Notes: generated by a model from the sequence alone, not told the origin. DNA of 64,000 nucleotides from Nematostella vectensis (GCF_932526225.1 NC_064038.1:17101075-17165074), one strand, 5' to 3'. Positions 1 to 13,035 are shown, counted from the first letter of the stretch. Program-made: numbers and translations.

Positions 1-394
1 TCACATATGACAAAGGGATTATTGGTGTTGTATTTACATCTATGACAAAGGGGTGGTTAGTGTTGTTCTTACACAAATGACAAAGGGATGGTAGGTGTTG
101 AACTTACACCTATGACGAAGGGATTAGTGGTGTTGTACTTACACCTATGACAAAGGGATTATTGATGTTGTACTTACACATATGACAAAGGGGTTATTGG
201 TGTTGTACTTACACATATGACATAGGGATTATTGGTGTTGTACTTACACATATGACAAAGGGATGATTGGTGGTGTACTTACACCTATGACGAAGGGATG
301 ATTGGTGCTGTACTTACACCTATGACAAAGGGATGATTGGTGTTGTACTTACACCTATGACAAAGGGATGATTGGTGGTGTACTTACACATATG

Positions 395-1330
395 ACAAAG
401 TGGCGGTTGGTGGTGTATTTACACATATGACAAAGTGGCGGTTGGTGGTGTACTTACACATATGACAAAGTGGCGATGGGTGGTGTACTTTCACAAATGA
501 CAAAGTGGCGATGGGTGGTGTACTTTCACAAATGACAAAGTGGCGATGGGTGGTGTACTTTCACAAATGACAAAGTGGCGATGGGTGGTGTACTTTCACA
601 AATGACAAAGTGGCGATGGGTGGTGTACTTTCACAAATGACAAAGTGGCGATGGGTGGTGTACTTTCACAAATGACAAAGTGGCGATGGGTGGTGTACTT
701 TCACAAATGACAAAGTGGCGATGGGTGGTGTACTTTCACAAATGACAAAGTGGCGATGGGTGGTGTACTTTCACAAATGACAAAGTGGCGATTGGTGGTG
801 TACTTTCACAAATGACAAAGTGGCGGTTGGTGGTGTACTTTCACAAAAGACAAAGTGGCGGTTGGTGGTGTACTTTCACAAAAGACAAAGTGGCGGTTGG
901 TGGTGTACTTTCACAAATGACAAAGTGGCGATTGGTGGTGTTCTTACACAAATGACAAAGTGGCGATTGGTGGTGTTCTTACACGAATGACAGTGGCGAT
1001 TGGTGGTGTACTTACACAAATGACAGTGGCGATTGGTGGTGTACTTACACAAATGACAAAGTGGCGATTGGTGGTGTACTTACACAAATGACAAAGTGGC
1101 GATTGGTGGTGTACTTACACAAATGACAAAGTGGCGATTGGTGGTGTACTTACACAAATGACAAAGTGGCGATTGGTGGTGTACTTACACAAATGACAAA
1201 GTGGCGATTGGTGGTGTACTTACACATATGACAAAGTGGCGATTGGTGGTGTACTTACACAAATGACAAAGTGGCGATTGGTGGTGTACTTTCACATATG
1301 ACAAAGTGGCGATTGGTGGTGTACTTTCAC
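395..1330. repeat. B-type monomer block, unit 1
   Basis: About 27 monomers carry gtggcg followed by gttgg, atggg or attgg, in that rough order. Two neighbouring 32-bp monomers read gacagtggcg. The block has one CpG per monomer, unlike the A-type DNA on both sides. It is the shortened equivalent of 13036-15965. Confidence 0.9.
471..785. repeat. Nine consecutive gatggg monomers
   Basis: tggcgatggg recurs at 471 and then every 35 bp to 751, nine times, with the intervening sequence identical. The partner run is 13111-13425. Unit 3 has none at the matching place (27464 onward). Confidence 0.92.
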
Positions 1331-1427
1331 ATATGACGAAGGGATGATTGGTGTTGTACTTACACCTATGACAAAGGGATGATTGGTGGTGTACATACAC
1401 ATATGACATAGGGATGATTGGTGGTGT

Positions 1428-1473
1428 ACTTAAACAAAAAACAAAGTGGCGACAAAGGGATGATTGGTGGTGT
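1428..1473. repeat. 46-bp off-register monomer (gtggcga joined to caaaggg)
   Basis: A B-type monomer is cut after gtggcga and joined to the caaagggatgattgg of an A-type monomer, adding 11 bp. This looks like a recombination joint between monomers out of step. Further copies are at 1963-2008, 16060-16105 and 16595-16640, so the joint predates both the 535-bp and the 14.35-kb duplications. Confidence 0.85.
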
Positions 1474-1962
1474 ACTTACACAAATGACAAAGGGATGATT
1501 GGTGGTGTACTTACACAAATGACAAACGGATTAGTGGTGTTGTACTTACACATATGACAAACGGATTAGTGGTGTTGTACTTACACATATGACAAAGGGA
1601 TGATTGGTGGTGTACTTACACATATGACAAAGGGATGATTAGTGGTGTACTTACACATATGACAAAGGGATGATTGGTGGTGTACTTACACATGTGACAA
1701 AGTGGCGGTTGATGGTGTACTTTCACCTATACAAAGGGATGATTGGTGGTGTACTTACACATATGACAAAGGGATGATTGATGGTGTACTTACATTTATG
1801 AAGAAGGGATTAGTGGTGTTGTACTTTCACATATGACAAAGTGGCGATTGGTGGTGTACTTTCACATATGACGAAGGGATGATTGGTGTTGTACTTACAC
1901 CTATGACAAAAGGATGATTGGTGGTGTACATACACATATGACATAGGGATGATTGGTGGTGT

Positions 1963-2008
1963 ACTTAAACAAAAAACAAAGTGGCGACAAAGGGATGATT
2001 GGTGGTGT
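1963..2008. repeat. 46-bp off-register monomer, second of the 535-bp pair
   Basis: Same joint as at 1428, exactly 535 bp downstream. Confidence 0.85.
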
Positions 2009-2825
2009 ACTTACACAAATGACAAAGGGATGATTGGTGGTGTACTTACACAAATGACAAACGGATTAGTGGTGTTGTACTTACACATATGACAAACGGA
2101 TTAGTGGTGTTGTACTTACACATATGACAAAGGGATGATTGGTGGTGTACTTACACATATGACAAAGGGATGATTAGTGGTGTACTTACACATATGACAA
2201 AAAGATGATTGGTGGTGTACTTACACATATGACAAAGTGGCGGTTGATGGTGTACTTTCACCTATACAAAGGGATGATTGGTGGTGTACTTACACATATG
2301 ACAAAGGGATGATTGATGGTGTACTTACATTTATGAAGAAGGGATTAGTGGTGTTGTACTTACACATATGACAAAGGGATTATTGATGTTGTACTTACAC
2401 ATATGACAAAGGGGTTATTGGTGTTGTATTTACAACTATGACAAAGGGATTATTGGTGTTGTACTTTCGCATATGACAAAGGGATTATTGGTGTTGTATT
2501 TACATCTATGACAAAGGGATGGTTAGTGTTGTTCTTACACAAATGACAAAGGGATGGTAGGTTTGAACTTACACCTATGACGAAGGGATGATTGGTGTTG
2601 TACTTACATCTATGACAAAGGGATGATTGGTGGTGTACTTACACCTATGACAAAGGGATGATTGGTGGTGTACTTACACCTATGACAAAGAGATGATTGG
2701 TGGTGTACTTACACCTATGACAAAGGGATGATTGGTGGTGTACTGACACCTATGACAAAGGGATGATTGGTGTTGTACTTACACCTACGACAAAGGGATG
2801 ATTGGTGGTGTACTTACACCTATGA

Positions 2826-3065
2826 CAAAGTGGCGGTTGGTGGTGTACTTACACCTATGACAAAGTGGCGGATGGTGGTGTACTTACACATATGACAAAG
2901 TGGCGGTTGGTGGTGTACTTACACATATGACAAAGTGGCGGTTGGTGGTGTACTTACACATATGACAAAGTGGCGGTTGGTGGTGTACTTACACCTATGA
3001 CAAAGTGGCGGTTGGTGGTTTACTTACACATATGACAAAGTGGCGGTTGGTGGTGTACTTACACC
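2826..3065. repeat. Small B-type block, seven monomers
   Basis: Seven gtggcgg monomers lie between A-type stretches, including one gcggatgg variant and one with tttactt. The partner is 17458-17697. Confidence 0.85.
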
Positions 3066-4514
3066 TATACAAAGGGATGATTGGTGGTGTACTTTCACCT
3101 ATACAAAGGGATGATTGGTGGTGTACTTACACATATGACAAAGGGATGATTGGTGGTGTACTTACACATATGACAAAGGGATGATTGGTGGTGTACTTAC
3201 ATTTATGAAAAAGGGATTATTGGTGTTCTTACATCTATGACAAAGGGATGATTGGTGTTGTACTTAAACATATGACAAAGGGATGATTGGTGGTGTATTT
3301 ACATCTATGACAAAAGGATAGTGTTGCTCTTACAGAAATGACAAAGGGATGATTGGTGGTGTACTTACACATATGACAAAGGGATGATTAATGGTGTGCT
3401 TACACAAATGACAAAGGGATGATTGGTGGTGTACTTACACATATGACAAAGGGATGATTGGTGGTGTACTTACACATATGACAAAGGGATGATTGGTGGT
3501 GTACTTACACATATGACAAAGGGATGATTAGTGGTGTACTTACACATATGACAAAGGGATGATTGGTGGTGTACTTACACCTATGACAAAGAGATGATTG
3601 GTGGTGTACTTACACCTATGACAAAGGGATGATTGGTGGTGTACTTACACCTATGACAAAGGGATGATTGGTGTTGTACTTACACCTACGACAAAGGGAT
3701 GATTGGTGGTGTACTTACACATATGACAAAGGGATGATTAATGGTGTGCTTACACATATGAAAAAGGGATGATTGGTGGTGTACTTACACATAACATAGG
3801 GATGATTGGTGGTGTACTTACAGATATGACAAAGGGATTATTGGTGTTGTACTTACACATATGACAAAGGGATTATTGGCGTTGAATTTACACTTATGAC
3901 AAAGGGATTATTGGTGTTGTACTTTCACATATGACAAAGGGATTATTGGTGTTGTATTTATATCTATGACAAAAGGAAGGTTAGTGTTGTTCTTACACAA
4001 ATGACAAAGGAATGGTTGGTGTTGAACTTACACCTATGACGAAGGGATTATTAGTGTTGTACTTACACCTATGAGAAAGGGATTATTGATGTTGTACTTA
4101 CACATATGACAAAGGGGTTATTGGTGTTGTACTTACACATATGACATAGGGATTATTGGTGTTGTTCTTACACATATGACAAAGGGATTATTGGTGTTGA
4201 ATTTACAACTATGACAAAGGGATTATTGGTGTTGTACTTTTACATATGAAAAAGGGATTATTGATGTTGTATTTACATCTATGACAAAGGGATGGTTAGT
4301 GTTGTTCTTACACAAATGACAAAGGGATGGTAGGTGTTGAACTTACACCTATGACAAAGGGATGATTGGTGTTGTACTTACACCTATGACAAAGGGATGA
4401 TTGCTGGTGTACTTTCACCTATACAAAGGGATGATTGGTGGTGTACTTACACCTATGACAAAGGGATGATTGGTGGTGTACTTACACCTATGACAAAGGG
4501 ATGATTGGTGGTGT

Positions 4515-4551
4515 ACTTTCTAACCATCCCCAAAGGGGTTATTGGTGTTGA
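4515..4551. repeat. Microinversion monomer 1 (37 bp)
   Basis: In place of the usual acatatgac the monomer has taaccatcccc. The 11 nt ctaaccatccc are the exact reverse complement of gggatggttag, which is common in neighbouring monomers. The array then resumes in normal orientation at aaaggggttattgg. The joint creates a small hairpin, cccc-aaa-gggg. Thirteen such monomers occur in the window. Confidence 0.9.
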
Positions 4552-4570
4552 ACTTACACCTACGACGAAG

Positions 4571-6385
4571 GGATTTGTGGTGTTGTACTTACACATATGA
4601 CAAAGGGATTATTGATGTTGTACTTACACATATGACATAGGGATTATTGGTGTTGTACTTACACATATGACATAGGGATTATTGGTGTTGTACTTACACA
4701 TATGACAAAGGGATTATTGGTGTTGAATTTACAACTATGACAAAGGGATTATTGGTGTTGTACTTTCGCATATGACAAAGGGATTATTGGTGTTGTATTT
4801 ACATCTATGACAAAGGGATGGTTAGTGTTGTTCTTACACAAATGACAAAGGGATGGTAGGTTTGAACTTACACCTATGACGAAGGGATGATTGGTGTTGT
4901 ACTTACACCTATGACAAAGGGATGATTGGTGTTGTACTTACACATATGACATAGGGATGATTGGTGGTGTACTTACACATATGACAAAGGGATGATTAGT
5001 GGTGTACTTACACATATGACAAAGGGATGATTGGTGGTGTACTTACACATAACATAGGGATGATTAATGGTGTACTTACAGATATGACAAAGGGATTATT
5101 GGTGTTGTACTTACACATATGACAAAGGGATTATTGGCGTTGAATTTACACTTATGACAAAGGGATTATTGGTGTTGTACTTTCACATATGACAAAGGGA
5201 TTATTGGTGTTGTATTTATACCTATGACAAAAGGAAGGTTAGTGTTGTTCTTACACAAATGACAAAGGAATGGTTGGTGTTGAACTTAAACCTATGACGA
5301 AGGAATTATTAGTGTTGTACTTACACCTATGACAAAGGGATTATTGATGTTGTACTTACACATATGACAAAGGGGTTATTGGTGTTGTACTTACACATAT
5401 GACATAGGGATTATTGGTGTTGTACTTACACATATGACAAAGGGATTATTGGTGTTGAATTTACAACTATGACAAAGGGATTTGTGGTGTTGTACTTACA
5501 CATATGACAAAGGGATTATTGATGTTGTACTTACACATATGACATAGGGATTATTGGTGTTGTACTTACACATATGACATAGGGATTATTGGTGTTGTAC
5601 TTACACATATGACAAAGGGATTATTGGTGTTGAATTTACAACTATGACAAAGGGATTATTGGTGTTGTACTTTCGCATATGACAAAGGGATTATTGGTGT
5701 TGTATTTACATCTATGACAAAGGGATGGTTAGTGTTGTTCTTACACAAATGACAAAGGGATGGTAGGTTTGAACTTACACCTATGACGAAGGGATGATTG
5801 GTGTTGTACTTACACCTATGACAAAGGGATGATTGGTGTTGTACTTACACATATGACATAGGGATGATTGGTGGTGTACTTACACATATGACAAAGGGAT
5901 GATTAGTGGTGTACTTACACATATGACAAAGGGATGATTGGTGGTGTACTTACACATAACATAGGGATGATTAATGGTGTACTTACAGATATGACAAAGG
6001 GATTATTGGTGTTGTACTTACACATATGACAAAGGGATTATTGGCGTTGAATTTACACTTATGACAAAGGGATTATTGGTGTTGTACTTTCACATATGAC
6101 AAAGGGATTATTGGTGTTGTATTTATATCTATGACAAAAGGAAGGTTAGTGTTGTTCTTACACAAATGACAAAGGAATGGTTGGTGTTGAACTTAAACCT
6201 ATGACGAAGGAATTATTAGTGTTGTACTTACACCTATGACAAAGGGATTATTGATGTTGTACTTACACATATGACAAAGGGGTTATTGGTGTTGTACTTA
6301 CACATATGACATAGGGATTATTGGTGTTGTACTTACACATATGACAAAGGGATTATTGGTGTTGAATTTACAACTATGACAAAGG
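4571..6385. repeat. 907-bp tandem pair, unit 1
   Basis: ggatttgtgg at 4571 and 5478, and tgaacttaaa at 5281 and 6188, recur at 907 bp. In unit 2 the second copy has lost 279 bp. Confidence 0.88.
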
Positions 6386-6925
6386 GATTATTGGTGTTGT
6401 ACTTTCACATATGACAAAGGGATTATTGGCGTTGAATTTACACTTATGACAAAGGGATTATTGGTGTTGTACTTTCACATATGACAAAGGGATTATTGGT
6501 GTTGTATTTATATCTATGACAAAAGGAAGGTTAGTGTTGTTCTTACACAAATGACAAAGGAATGGTTGGTGTTGAACTTACACCTATGACGAAGGGATTA
6601 TTAGTGTTGTACTTACAGATATGACAAAGGGATTATTGATGTTGTACTTACACATATGACAAAGGGGTTATTGGTGTTGAATTTACACTTATGACAAAGG
6701 GATTATTGGTGTTGTACTTTCACATATGACAAAGGGATTATTGGTGTTGTACTTTCACATATGACAAAGGGATTATTGGTGTTGTACTTTCACATATGAC
6801 AAAGGGATTATTGGTGTTGTATTTACATCTATGACAAAGGGATGGTAGGTGTTGAACTTACACCTATGACGATGGGATGATTGGTGGTGTACTTACACCT
6901 ATAACAAAGGGATGATTGGTGGTGT

Positions 6926-6962
6926 ACTTTCTAACCATCCCCAAAGGGGTTATTGGTGTTGA
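6926..6962. repeat. Microinversion monomer 2
   Basis: Same joint as at 4515, here followed by ggtgttgaac. The unit 2 partner is 21279-21315 (offset 14353). Confidence 0.88.
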
Positions 6963-8884
6963 ACTTACACCTATGACGAAGGGATTAGTGGTGTTGTACT
7001 TACACATATGACAAAGGGATTATTGATGTTGTACTTACACATATGACATAGGGATTATTGGTGTTGTACTTACACATATGACATAGGGATTATTGGTGTT
7101 GTACTTACACATATGACAAAGGGATTATTGGTGTTGTACTTTCGCATATGACAAAGGGATTATTAGTGTTGTATTTACATCTATGACAAAGGGATGGTTA
7201 GTGTTGTTCTTACACAAATGACAAAGGGATGGTAGGTTTGAACTTACACCTATGACGAAGGGATGATTGGTGTTGTACTTACACATATGACAAAGGGATT
7301 ATTGGTGTTGTATTCACATCTATGGCAAAGGGATGGTTAGTGTTGTTCTTACACAAATGACAAAGGGATGATTGGTGTTGTACTTACACATATGACAAAG
7401 GTATGATTGGTGTTGTACTTACACATATGACAAAGGGATGATTGGTGTTGTACTTACATTATTGACAAAGGGATGATTGGTGTTGTACTTACATTATTGA
7501 CAAAGGGATTATTGGTGTTGTAATTACATCTATGACAAAGGGATGGTTAGTGTTTTTCTTACACATATGACAAAGGGATGGTTGGTGTTGTACTCACACA
7601 TATCACAAAGGGATGATTGGTGTTGTACTTACACATATGACAAAGGGATGATTAGTGATGTACTTACTTATATCACAAAGGGATGATTAGTGGTGTACTT
7701 ACACATATGACAAAGGGATGATTAGTGGTGTACTTACACATATGACAAAGGGATGATTGGTGGTGTACTTACACATATGACAAAGTGGCGGTTGGTGGTG
7801 TACTTTCACCTATACAAAGGGATGATTGGTGGTGTACTTACACATATGACAAAGGGATGATTGGTGGTGTACTTACACATATGACAAAGGGATGATTGGT
7901 GTTGTACTTACACATATGACAAAGGGATGATTGGTGGTGTATTTACATCTATGACAAAGGGATAGTTAGTGTTGCTCTTACAGAAATGACAAAGGGATGA
8001 TTGGTGGTGTACTTACACATATGACAAAGGGATGATTAATGGTGTGCTTACACATATGACAAAGGGATGATTGCTGGTGTACTTACACATATGACATAGG
8101 GATGATTGGTGGTGTACTTACACATATGACAAAGGGATGATTAGTGGTGTACTTACACATATGACAAAGGGATGATTGGTGGTGTACTTACACATATGAC
8201 AAAGTGGCGGTTGGTGGTGTACTTATACCTATGACGAAGGGATTATTAGTGTTGTACTTACACCTATGACAAAGGGATTATTGATGTTGTACTTACACAT
8301 ATGACAAAGGGATGATTGGTGTTGTACTTACACATATGACAAAGGGATGATTGGTGTTGTATTTATATCTATGACAAAGGGATGGTTAGTGTTGTTCTTA
8401 CACAAATGACAAAGGAATGGTTGGTGTTGAACTTACACCTATGACGAAGGGATTATTAGTGTTGTACTTACACCTATAACAAAGGGATTATTGATGTTGT
8501 ACTTACACATATGACAAAGGGGTTATTGGTGTTGTACTTACACATATGACATAGGGTTTATTGGTGTTGTACTTACACATATGACAAAGGGATTATTGGT
8601 GTTGAATTTACACTTATGACAAAGGGATTATTGGTGTTGTACTTTCACATATGACAAAGGGATTATTGGTGTTGTATTTACATCTATGACAAAGGGATGG
8701 TTAGTGTTGTTCTTACACAAACGACAAAGGGATGGTAGGTGTTGAACTTACACCTATGACGAAGGGATGATTGGTGTTGTACTTTCACCTATACAAAGGG
8801 ATGATTGGTGGTGTACTTACACCTATGACAAAGGGATGATTGGTGGTGTACTTACACCTATGACAAAGGGATGATTGGTGGTGT

Positions 8885-8921
8885 ACTTTCTAACCATCCC
8901 CAAAGGGGTTATTGGTGTTTA
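8885..8921. repeat. Microinversion monomer 3
   Basis: This belongs to a second subtype, in which the joint is followed by ggtgtttaac instead of ggtgttgaac. The same subtype is at 11792, 23238, 26145 and 51921. Confidence 0.88.
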
Positions 8922-9411
8922 ACTTACACCTATGACGAAGGGATTAGTGGTGTTGTACTTACACATATAACAAAGTGGCGGTTGGTGGTGTACTCACACA
9001 TATGACAAAGTGGCGGTTGGTGGTGTACATACACATATGACAAAGTGGCGGTTGGTGGTGTACTTACACCTATGACAAAGGGATGATTGGTGGTGTACTT
9101 ACACATATGACAAAGTGGCAGTTGGTGGTGTACTTACACATATGACAAAGGGATGATTGGTGGTGTACTTACACATATGACAAAGTGGCGGTTGGTGGTG
9201 TACTTACACCTATGACAAAGGGATTATTGGTGGTGTACTTACACATATGACAAAGTGGCAGTTGGTGGTGTACTTACACATATGACAAAGGGATGATTGG
9301 TGGTGTACTTACACCTATGACAAAGGGATTATTGGTGGTGTACTTACACCTATGACAAAGGGGTAACTAGTGTTGTACTTACACATATGACAAAGGGATG
9401 ATTGGTGTTGT

Positions 9412-9449
9412 TCTTACACAAAAAAAAAAGTGAAGATGATTGGTGGTGT
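9412..9449. repeat. A10-run monomer (38 bp)
   Basis: cac is followed by ten A residues and then gtgaagatgattgg. Against the form at 39.5, 49.6, 51.4 and 63.35 kb (cacaaaaaacaaagtggag) it differs by two substitutions, C to A and G to A, with no length change. Confidence 0.85.
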
Positions 9450-11791
9450 ACTTACACATATGACAAAGTATCGGTTGGTGGTGTACTTACACATATGACA
9501 AAGTATCGGTTGGTGGTGTACTTACACATATGACAAAGTGGCGGTTGGTGGTGTACTTACACATATGACAAAGTGGCGGTTGGTGGTGTACTTACACATA
9601 TGACAAAGTGGCGGTTGGTGGTGTACTTACACATTTGACAAAGGGATGATTGGTGGTGTACTTACACATATGACAAAGGGATGATTGGTGGTGTACTTAC
9701 ACATATGACATAGGGATGATTGGTGTTGTACTTTCACATATGACAAAGGGATTATTGGTGTTGTATTTACATCTATGACAAAGGGGTGGTTAGTGTTGTT
9801 CTTACACAAATGACAAAGGGATGGTAGGTGTTGAACTTACACCTATGACGAAGGGATTAGTGGTGTTGTACTTACACCTATGACAAAGGGATTATTGATG
9901 TTGTACTTACACATATGACAAAGGGGTTATTGGTGTTGTACTTACACATATGACATAGGGATTATTGGTGTTGTACTTACACATATGACAAAGGGATTAT
10001 TGGTGTTGAATTTACAACTATGACAAAGGGATTATTGGTGTTGTACTTTCGCATATGACAAAGGGATTATTGGTGTTGTATTTACATCTATGACAAAGGG
10101 ATGGTTAGTGTTGTTCTTACACAAATGACAAAGGGATGGTAGGTTTGAACTTACACCTATGACGAAGGGATGATTGGTGTTGTACTTACACATATGACAA
10201 AGGGATTATTGGTGTTGTATTCACATCTATGGCAAAGGGATGGTTAGTGTTGTTCTTACACAAATGACAAAGGGATGATTGGTGTTGTACTTACACATAT
10301 GACAAAGGTATGATTGGTGTTGTACTTACACATATGACAAAGGGATGATTGGTGTTGTACTTACATTATTGACAAAGGGATGATTGGTGTTGTACTTACA
10401 TTATTGACAAAGGGATTATTGGTGTTGTAATTACATCTATGACAAAGAGATGGTTAGTGTTTTTCTTACACATATGACAAAGGGATGGTTGGTGTTGTAC
10501 TCACACATATCACAAAGGGATGATTGGTGTTGTACTTACACATATGACAAAGGGATGATTAGTGATGTACTTACTTATATCACAAAGGGAAGATTAGTGG
10601 TGTACTTACACATATGACAAAGGGATGATTAGTGGTGTACTTACACATATGACAAAGGGATGATTGGTGGTGTACTTACACATATGACAAAGTGGCGGTT
10701 GGTGGTGTACTTTCACCTATACAAAGGGATGATTGGTGGTGTACTTACACATATGACAAAGGGATGATTGGTGGTGTACTTACACATATGACAAAGGGAT
10801 GATTGGTGTTGTACTTACACATATGACAAAGGGATGATTGGTGGTGTATTTACATCTATGACAAAGGGATAGTTAGTGTTGCTCTTACAGAAATGACAAA
10901 GGGATGATTGGTGGTGTACTTACACATATGACAAAGGGATGATTAATGGTGTGCTTACACATATGACAAAGGGATGATTGCTGGTGTACTTACACATATG
11001 ACATAGGGATGATTGGTGGTGTACTTACACATATGACAAAGGGATGATTAGTGGTGTACTTACACATATGACAAAGGGATGATTGGTGGTGTACTTACAC
11101 ATATGACAAAGTGGCGGTTGGTGGTGTACTTACACCTATGACGAAGGGATTATTAGTGTTGTACTTACACCTATGACAAAGGGATTATTGATGTTGTACT
11201 TACACATATGACAAAGGGATGATTGGTGTTGTACTTACACATATGACAAAGGGATGATTGGTGTTGTATTTATATCTATGACAAAGGGATGGTTAGTGTT
11301 GTTCTTACACAAATGACAAAGGAATGGTTGGTGTTGAACTTACAGCTATGACGAAGGGATTATTAGTGTTGTACTTACACCTATGACAAAGGGATTATTG
11401 ATGTTGTACTTACACATATGACAAAGGGGTTATTGGTGTTGTTCTTACACATATGACATAGGGGTTATTGGTGTTGTACTTACACATATGACAAAGGGAT
11501 TATTGGTGTTGAATTTACACTTATGACAAAGGGATTATTGGTGTTGTACTTTCACATATGACAAAGGGATTATTGGTGTTGTATTTACATCTATGACAAA
11601 GGGATGGTTAGTGTTGTTCTTACACAAACGACAAAGGGATGGTAGGTGTTGAACTTACACCTATGACGAAGGGATGATTGGTGTTGTACTTTCACCTATA
11701 CAAAGGGATGATTGGTGGTGTACTTACACCTATGACAAAGGGATGATTGGTGGTGTACTTACACCTATGACAAAGGGATGATTGGTGGTGT

Positions 11792-11828
11792 ACTTTCTAA
11801 CCATCCCCAAAGGGGTTATTGGTGTTTA
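11792..11828. repeat. Microinversion monomer 4
   Basis: A ttaac-subtype copy, 2907 bp after monomer 3. Confidence 0.88.
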
Positions 11829-12318
11829 ACTTACACCAATGACGAAGGGATTAGTGGTGTTGTACTTACACATATGACAAAGTGGCGGTTGGTGGTGTAC
11901 TCACACATATGACAAAGTGGCGGTTGGTGGTGTACATACACATATGACAAAGTGGCGGTTGGTGGTGTACTTACACCTATGACAAAGGGATGATTGGTGG
12001 TGTACTTACACATATGACAAAGTGGCAGTTGGTGGTGTACTTACACATATGACAAAGGGATGATTGGTGGTGTACTTACACATATGACAAAGTGGCGGTT
12101 GGTGGTGTACTTACACCTATGACAAAGGGATTATTGGTGGTGTACTTACACATATGACAAAGTGGCAGTTGGTGGTGTACTTACACATATGACAAAGGGA
12201 TGATTGGTGGTGTACTTACACCTATGACAAAGGGATTATTGGTGGTGTACTTACACCTATGACAAAGGGGTAACTAGTGTTGTACTTACACATATGACAA
12301 AGGGATGATTGGTGTTGT

Positions 12319-12356
12319 TCTTACACAAAAAAAAAAGTGAAGATGATTGGTGGTGT
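12319..12356. repeat. A10-run monomer, second of the 2,907-bp pair
   Basis: Identical to the monomer at 9412. The next monomer but one reads tattgg (12379 T) where the first copy has tatcgg (9472 C), a CpG to TpG change. Confidence 0.85.
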
Positions 12357-13035
12357 ACTTACACATATGACAAAGTATTGGTTGGTGGTGTACTTACACA
12401 TATGACAAAGTATCGGTTGGTGGTGTACTTACACATATGACAAAGTGGCGGTTGGTGGTGTACTTACACATATGACAAAGTGGCGGTTGGTGGTGTACTT
12501 ACACATATGACAAAGTGGCGGTTGGTGGTGTACTTACACATTTGACAAAGGGATGATTGGTGGTGTACTTACACATATGACAAAGGGATGATTGGTGGTG
12601 TACTTACACATATGACATAGGGATGATTGGTGTTGTACTTTCACATATGACAAAGGGATTATTGGTGTTGTATTTACATCTATGACATAGGGGTGGTTAG
12701 TGTTGTTCTTACACAAATGACAAAGGGATGGTAGGTGTTGAACTTACACCTATGACGAAGGGATTAGTGGTGTTGTACTTACACCTATGACAAAGGGATT
12801 ATTGATGTTGTACTTACACATATGACAAAGGGGTTATTGGTGTTGTACTTACACATATGACATAGGGATTATTGGTGTTGTACTTACACATATGACAAAG
12901 GGATGATTGGTGGTGTACTTACACCTATGACGAAGGGATGATTGGTGCTGTACTTACACCTATGACAAAGGGATGATTGGTGTTGTACTTACACCTATGA
13001 CAAAGGGATGATTGGTGGTGTACTTACACATATGA

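Larger units (their letters stand above)
1300..2370. repeat. 535-bp tandem pair, unit 1
   Basis: The odd words taaacaaaaa (1431 and 1966) and tacatttatg (1791 and 2326) recur at exactly 535 bp. Each copy holds one 46-bp off-register monomer. The pair is repeated as a whole in unit 2. Confidence 0.88.
1..12640. repeat. Domain I higher-order unit 1 (shortened)
   Basis: Base 1 aligns with base 12641 at a constant offset of 12640 up to about 930, including an identical run of nine gatggg monomers. The offset then jumps to 14632 (acacgaatga at 981 and 15613), because unit 1 lacks about 1,992 bp of B-type monomers present in unit 2. After about 5,655-5,934 it becomes 14353, because unit 2 lacks 279 bp. 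These numbers close exactly: 14353 - 1992 + 279 = 12640. Point differences from unit 2 are rare (for example 6873 T/A, 7165 A/G, 8226 T/C against 21226, 21518 and 22579). Confidence 0.9.
7125..12902. repeat. 2,907-bp tandem pair, unit 1
   Basis: tattcacatctatggc (7311 and 10218), the microinversion monomer (8885 and 11792), the A10 monomer (9412 and 12319) and tcacata (9734 and 12641) all recur at exactly 2907 bp. The first copy is about 7125-10031 and the second about 10032-12902. Matching ends where 9996 continues with ttattgg and 12903 with tgattgg. Confidence 0.9.

Noticed and set aside
4515-4551. A transcription terminator, suggested by the ccccaaagggg hairpin.
   Set aside because: The stem is four base pairs, no T-run follows, and there is no gene upstream. 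It is better explained as the joint of a microinversion.
7140-7160. CENP-B box, looked for around the ttcgcatatg variants.
   Set aside because: TTCG is present but the required downstream CGGG part is missing.
9412-9449. Replication slippage as the source of the A10 run, or a retroposon poly-A tail.
   Set aside because: The monomer has the same length as the cacaaaaaacaaagtggag form elsewhere and differs by two substitutions. No retroposon body or target-site duplication is next to it.
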